Shown piece by piece: positions 19,356 to 21,069 of a stretch of DNA of 21,069 nt (position 1 is its first letter; each line of letters starts with the position of its first letter). The DNA comes from a virus. The notes beneath the pieces were generated by a model. That model was not told the origin of the DNA and did no database searches. It saw nothing but the letters and a program-made list of their open reading frames with translations. The translations under genes were made by a program, and so were the position numbers. The DNA is taken from IMG/VR virus record IMGVR_UViG_3300042396_000108, positions 1-21,069 of that record; one strand, given 5' to 3'.

Positions 19356-21069
19356 ATGAGTCAATACACTGGCGACAACAACTCGTACGAAAACGCTCCA
19401 ACACGCGACAGGCTGTTCACGCGGTGGGGTCAACTCAAGTCTGAACGTGCGTCTTGGTGGGCGCACTATCAAGAGTTGACAACCTTCATCCTCCCTCGCA
19501 ATGGTCGATACTTCACGCAAGACCGCGACAAAGGACACCGCCGACATAACGCCATCTACGACAACACAGGGACTCGCGCCCTACGAACTCTCGGTGCAGG
19601 GATGATGGCTGGTGCAACTTCGCCGGCGCGGCCGTGGTTTCGACTCGGAACCGCCGACCCTGAGTTGAACTCCTACCAGCCAGTTAAACTGTGGCTTGAT
19701 GATGTCACGAAGCGCATGCAGTTGGTCTTTCAACGATCCAACACATATCGCGCATTGCACGGAATGTACGAGGAACTTGGGACATTTGGTACGGCCGCCT
19801 CAATCGTGCTGCCGGACTTCACTAATGTCATCCACCAGTACCCCGTGACTTGCGGCGAGTATTGCATTGCCACGGACTATCAGGGTCGCGTTTGCACCCT
19901 GTACCGAGAATTTGAAAAGACCGTCAGCGAACTCGTCAAAGAGTTTGGCTACAAGAACTGCTCAATCAGTGTGCAGAACCAATACGACAGGGGTTCCCTT
20001 GACCAATGGATCACCATTATTCATGCGATTGAACCTCGCGCTGACCGCGATCATTCAAAGCGCGACAACAAGAATATGCCGTGGGGTAGTTGGTACTTCG
20101 AAGTTGGAGGAGAACCAAACAAGTTTTTGTCCGAAAGTGGATTTGCTCAGTTCCCATGCCTTGTCCCTCGCTGGTCAACCGTTGGGGGTGATATCTACGG
20201 GAACTCGCCTGGCATGGAAGCATTGGGTGACATCAAGCAGTTGCAACACGAACAACTACGCAAGGCGCAGGTCATCGATTACCAGACGAAACCGCCGCTG
20301 CAAGTCCCGGCGAACATGAAGAACCGCGACGTTGAGATGTTGCCCGGTGGTATCACGTTTGTCGATGGTGTCAACTCAGGGATCAAGACCGCGTTTGAGG
20401 TCAACCTCAACCTGCAACACCTGCTCGGTGACATTCAGGATGTGCGCGAGCGTGTGCGCGGGTCGTTCTACGCTGACCTGTTCTTGATGCTTGCCAACGC
20501 TACCGACACCCGCATGACGGCAACCGAGGTGGCAGAGCGGCATGAGGAGAAACTGCTGATGCTCGGCCCTGTGCTTGAGCGTCTGCACAACGAACTCCTC
20601 GACCCGCTCATTGACATTACCTTCACCCGCATGGTTGCAGCCGGCATTGTCCCGCCAGCACCACCCGAACTGCAAGGCATGGATTTGAGCGTTGAGTTCG
20701 TGTCAATGCTTGCCCAGGCTCAACGCGCCATTGGAACCAACAGCGTTGACAGATTCGTTGGCAACCTCGGTCAAGTCGCTACCTTCAAACCTGATGTCTT
20801 GGACAAGTTTGACGCTGACCAGTGGGTTGACGCGTACTCCGACATGCTCGGTGTTGATCCAAGTCTGATCGTTGCCGACAAGCAGGTGGCACTGATCCGC
20901 GACGCACGGAACAAGGCAATGGCTGCAAAGGAGCAGGTCGCAGCAATGCAGCAGCAGAGCGAAACCGCCAAGAATCTTGCACAGGCTCCGACTGGCGGCG
21001 GTCAGAACGCGCTCATGGATGTGATGAACCAATTCTCAGGGTACGGATCACCGTCACCTTCTCAGGTGT
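19356..21069 (+). CDS. Portal / head-to-tail connector protein (3' partial)
   Basis: The frame is open from ATG 19356 to the window edge (571 codons seen). It matches the head-to-tail connecting protein family of podoviruses: N-terminal RDRLFTRWGQLKSERASWWAHYQEL, then RTLGAGMMAGATSPARPWFRL, TFGTAASIVLPDF, and the later AQFPCLVPRWSTVGGDIYGN, with a C-terminal part rich in helices and Gln (EQVAAMQQQSETAKN). It forms the dodecameric ring through which DNA enters and leaves the capsid. Its position after terL is normal. The last residues are cut off by the window end. Confidence 0.92.
   Translation, partial: MSQYTGDNNSYENAPTRDRLFTRWGQLKSERASWWAHYQELTTFILPRNGRYFTQDRDKGHRRHNAIYDNTGTRALRTLGAGMMAGATSPARPWFRLGTADPELNSYQPVKLWLDDVTKRMQLVFQRSNTYRALHGMYEELGTFGTAASIVLPDFTNVIHQYPVTCGEYCIATDYQGRVCTLYREFEKTVSELVKEFGYKNCSISVQNQYDRGSLDQWITIIHAIEPRADRDHSKRDNKNMPWGSWYFEVGGEPNKFLSESGFAQFPCLVPRWSTVGGDIYGNSPGMEALGDIKQLQHEQLRKAQVIDYQTKPPLQVPANMKNRDVEMLPGGITFVDGVNSGIKTAFEVNLNLQHLLGDIQDVRERVRGSFYADLFLMLANATDTRMTATEVAERHEEKLLMLGPVLERLHNELLDPLIDITFTRMVAAGIVPPAPPELQGMDLSVEFVSMLAQAQRAIGTNSVDRFVGNLGQVATFKPDVLDKFDADQWVDAYSDMLGVDPSLIVADKQVALIRDARNKAMAAKEQVAAMQQQSETAKNLAQAPTGGGQNALMDVMNQFSGYGSPSPSQV

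Noticed and set aside
1-21069. CRISPR array, insertion sequence, integrase with att site
   Set aside because: No regularly spaced repeats, no transposase or integrase motifs and no tRNA gene were seen, so a lysogenic lifestyle cannot be argued from this window.

Overview
The window is a piece of a tailed double-stranded DNA phage (or prophage) genome, open at both ends. The portal resembles the head-to-tail connector proteins of podoviruses (T7-like and related groups), and the tail region ends in pectate-lyase-type spikes with a podovirus-style fibre N-terminus, so a short-tailed phage is the best guess. The host is not visible. A possible unimolecular spanin and Gram-negative-type spikes hint at a Gram-negative host. 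Three TANNNT-type -10 boxes placed exactly 7 nt before an ATG (leaderless mRNAs) are a habit best known from actinobacteria and Deinococcus, but also from phage regulators generally.

Layout. (1) 1-8323, plus strand, end of the late module: two tandem tailspike-like genes, several small proteins, an SGNH-type hydrolase, a lipoprotein/membrane protein that could be a spanin, a 37-residue membrane peptide, a calcineurin-like metallophosphoesterase and a small HExxH protein. No recognisable endolysin is present. (2) 8324-8385: a hairpin plus T-tract terminator for the opposing operon. (3) 13284 down to 8386, minus strand: a dense early operon of about 15 small genes with ATGA or TAATG overlaps, ending in a recombination cassette (RusA-type resolvase, ERF single-strand annealing protein, Gp157-like protein). 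The last part has its own strong sigma70-like promoter flanked by two palindromes. (4) 13285-14484: a divergent, gene-poor control region of about 1.2 kb. It is packed with strong inverted repeats and tetraloop hairpins that look like one or two large structured RNAs, around a 52-codon leaderless gene. (5) 14485-16504, plus strand: a leaderless gene, a tandem pair of paralogous small genes, a 32-residue membrane peptide, a 181-residue protein and a leaderless HTH-like regulator. (6) 16501-21069, plus strand: an HTH protein overlapping the small terminase gene by 128 nt in another frame, then large terminase, a GNAT acetyltransferase, an Ala/Gln-rich structural protein and the portal, which runs off the end.

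How it fits together: the packaging and head genes (right) and the tail and lysis genes (left) both read rightward, and the leftward early operon makes recombination and regulatory proteins. The region between 13285 and 14484 is the switch from which leftward early and rightward genes diverge. The most notable content is the structured-RNA region and the control logic around it (leaderless starts, repeated operators, and a re-used ribosome-binding leader). All function calls are from reading the sequence; no database search was possible.
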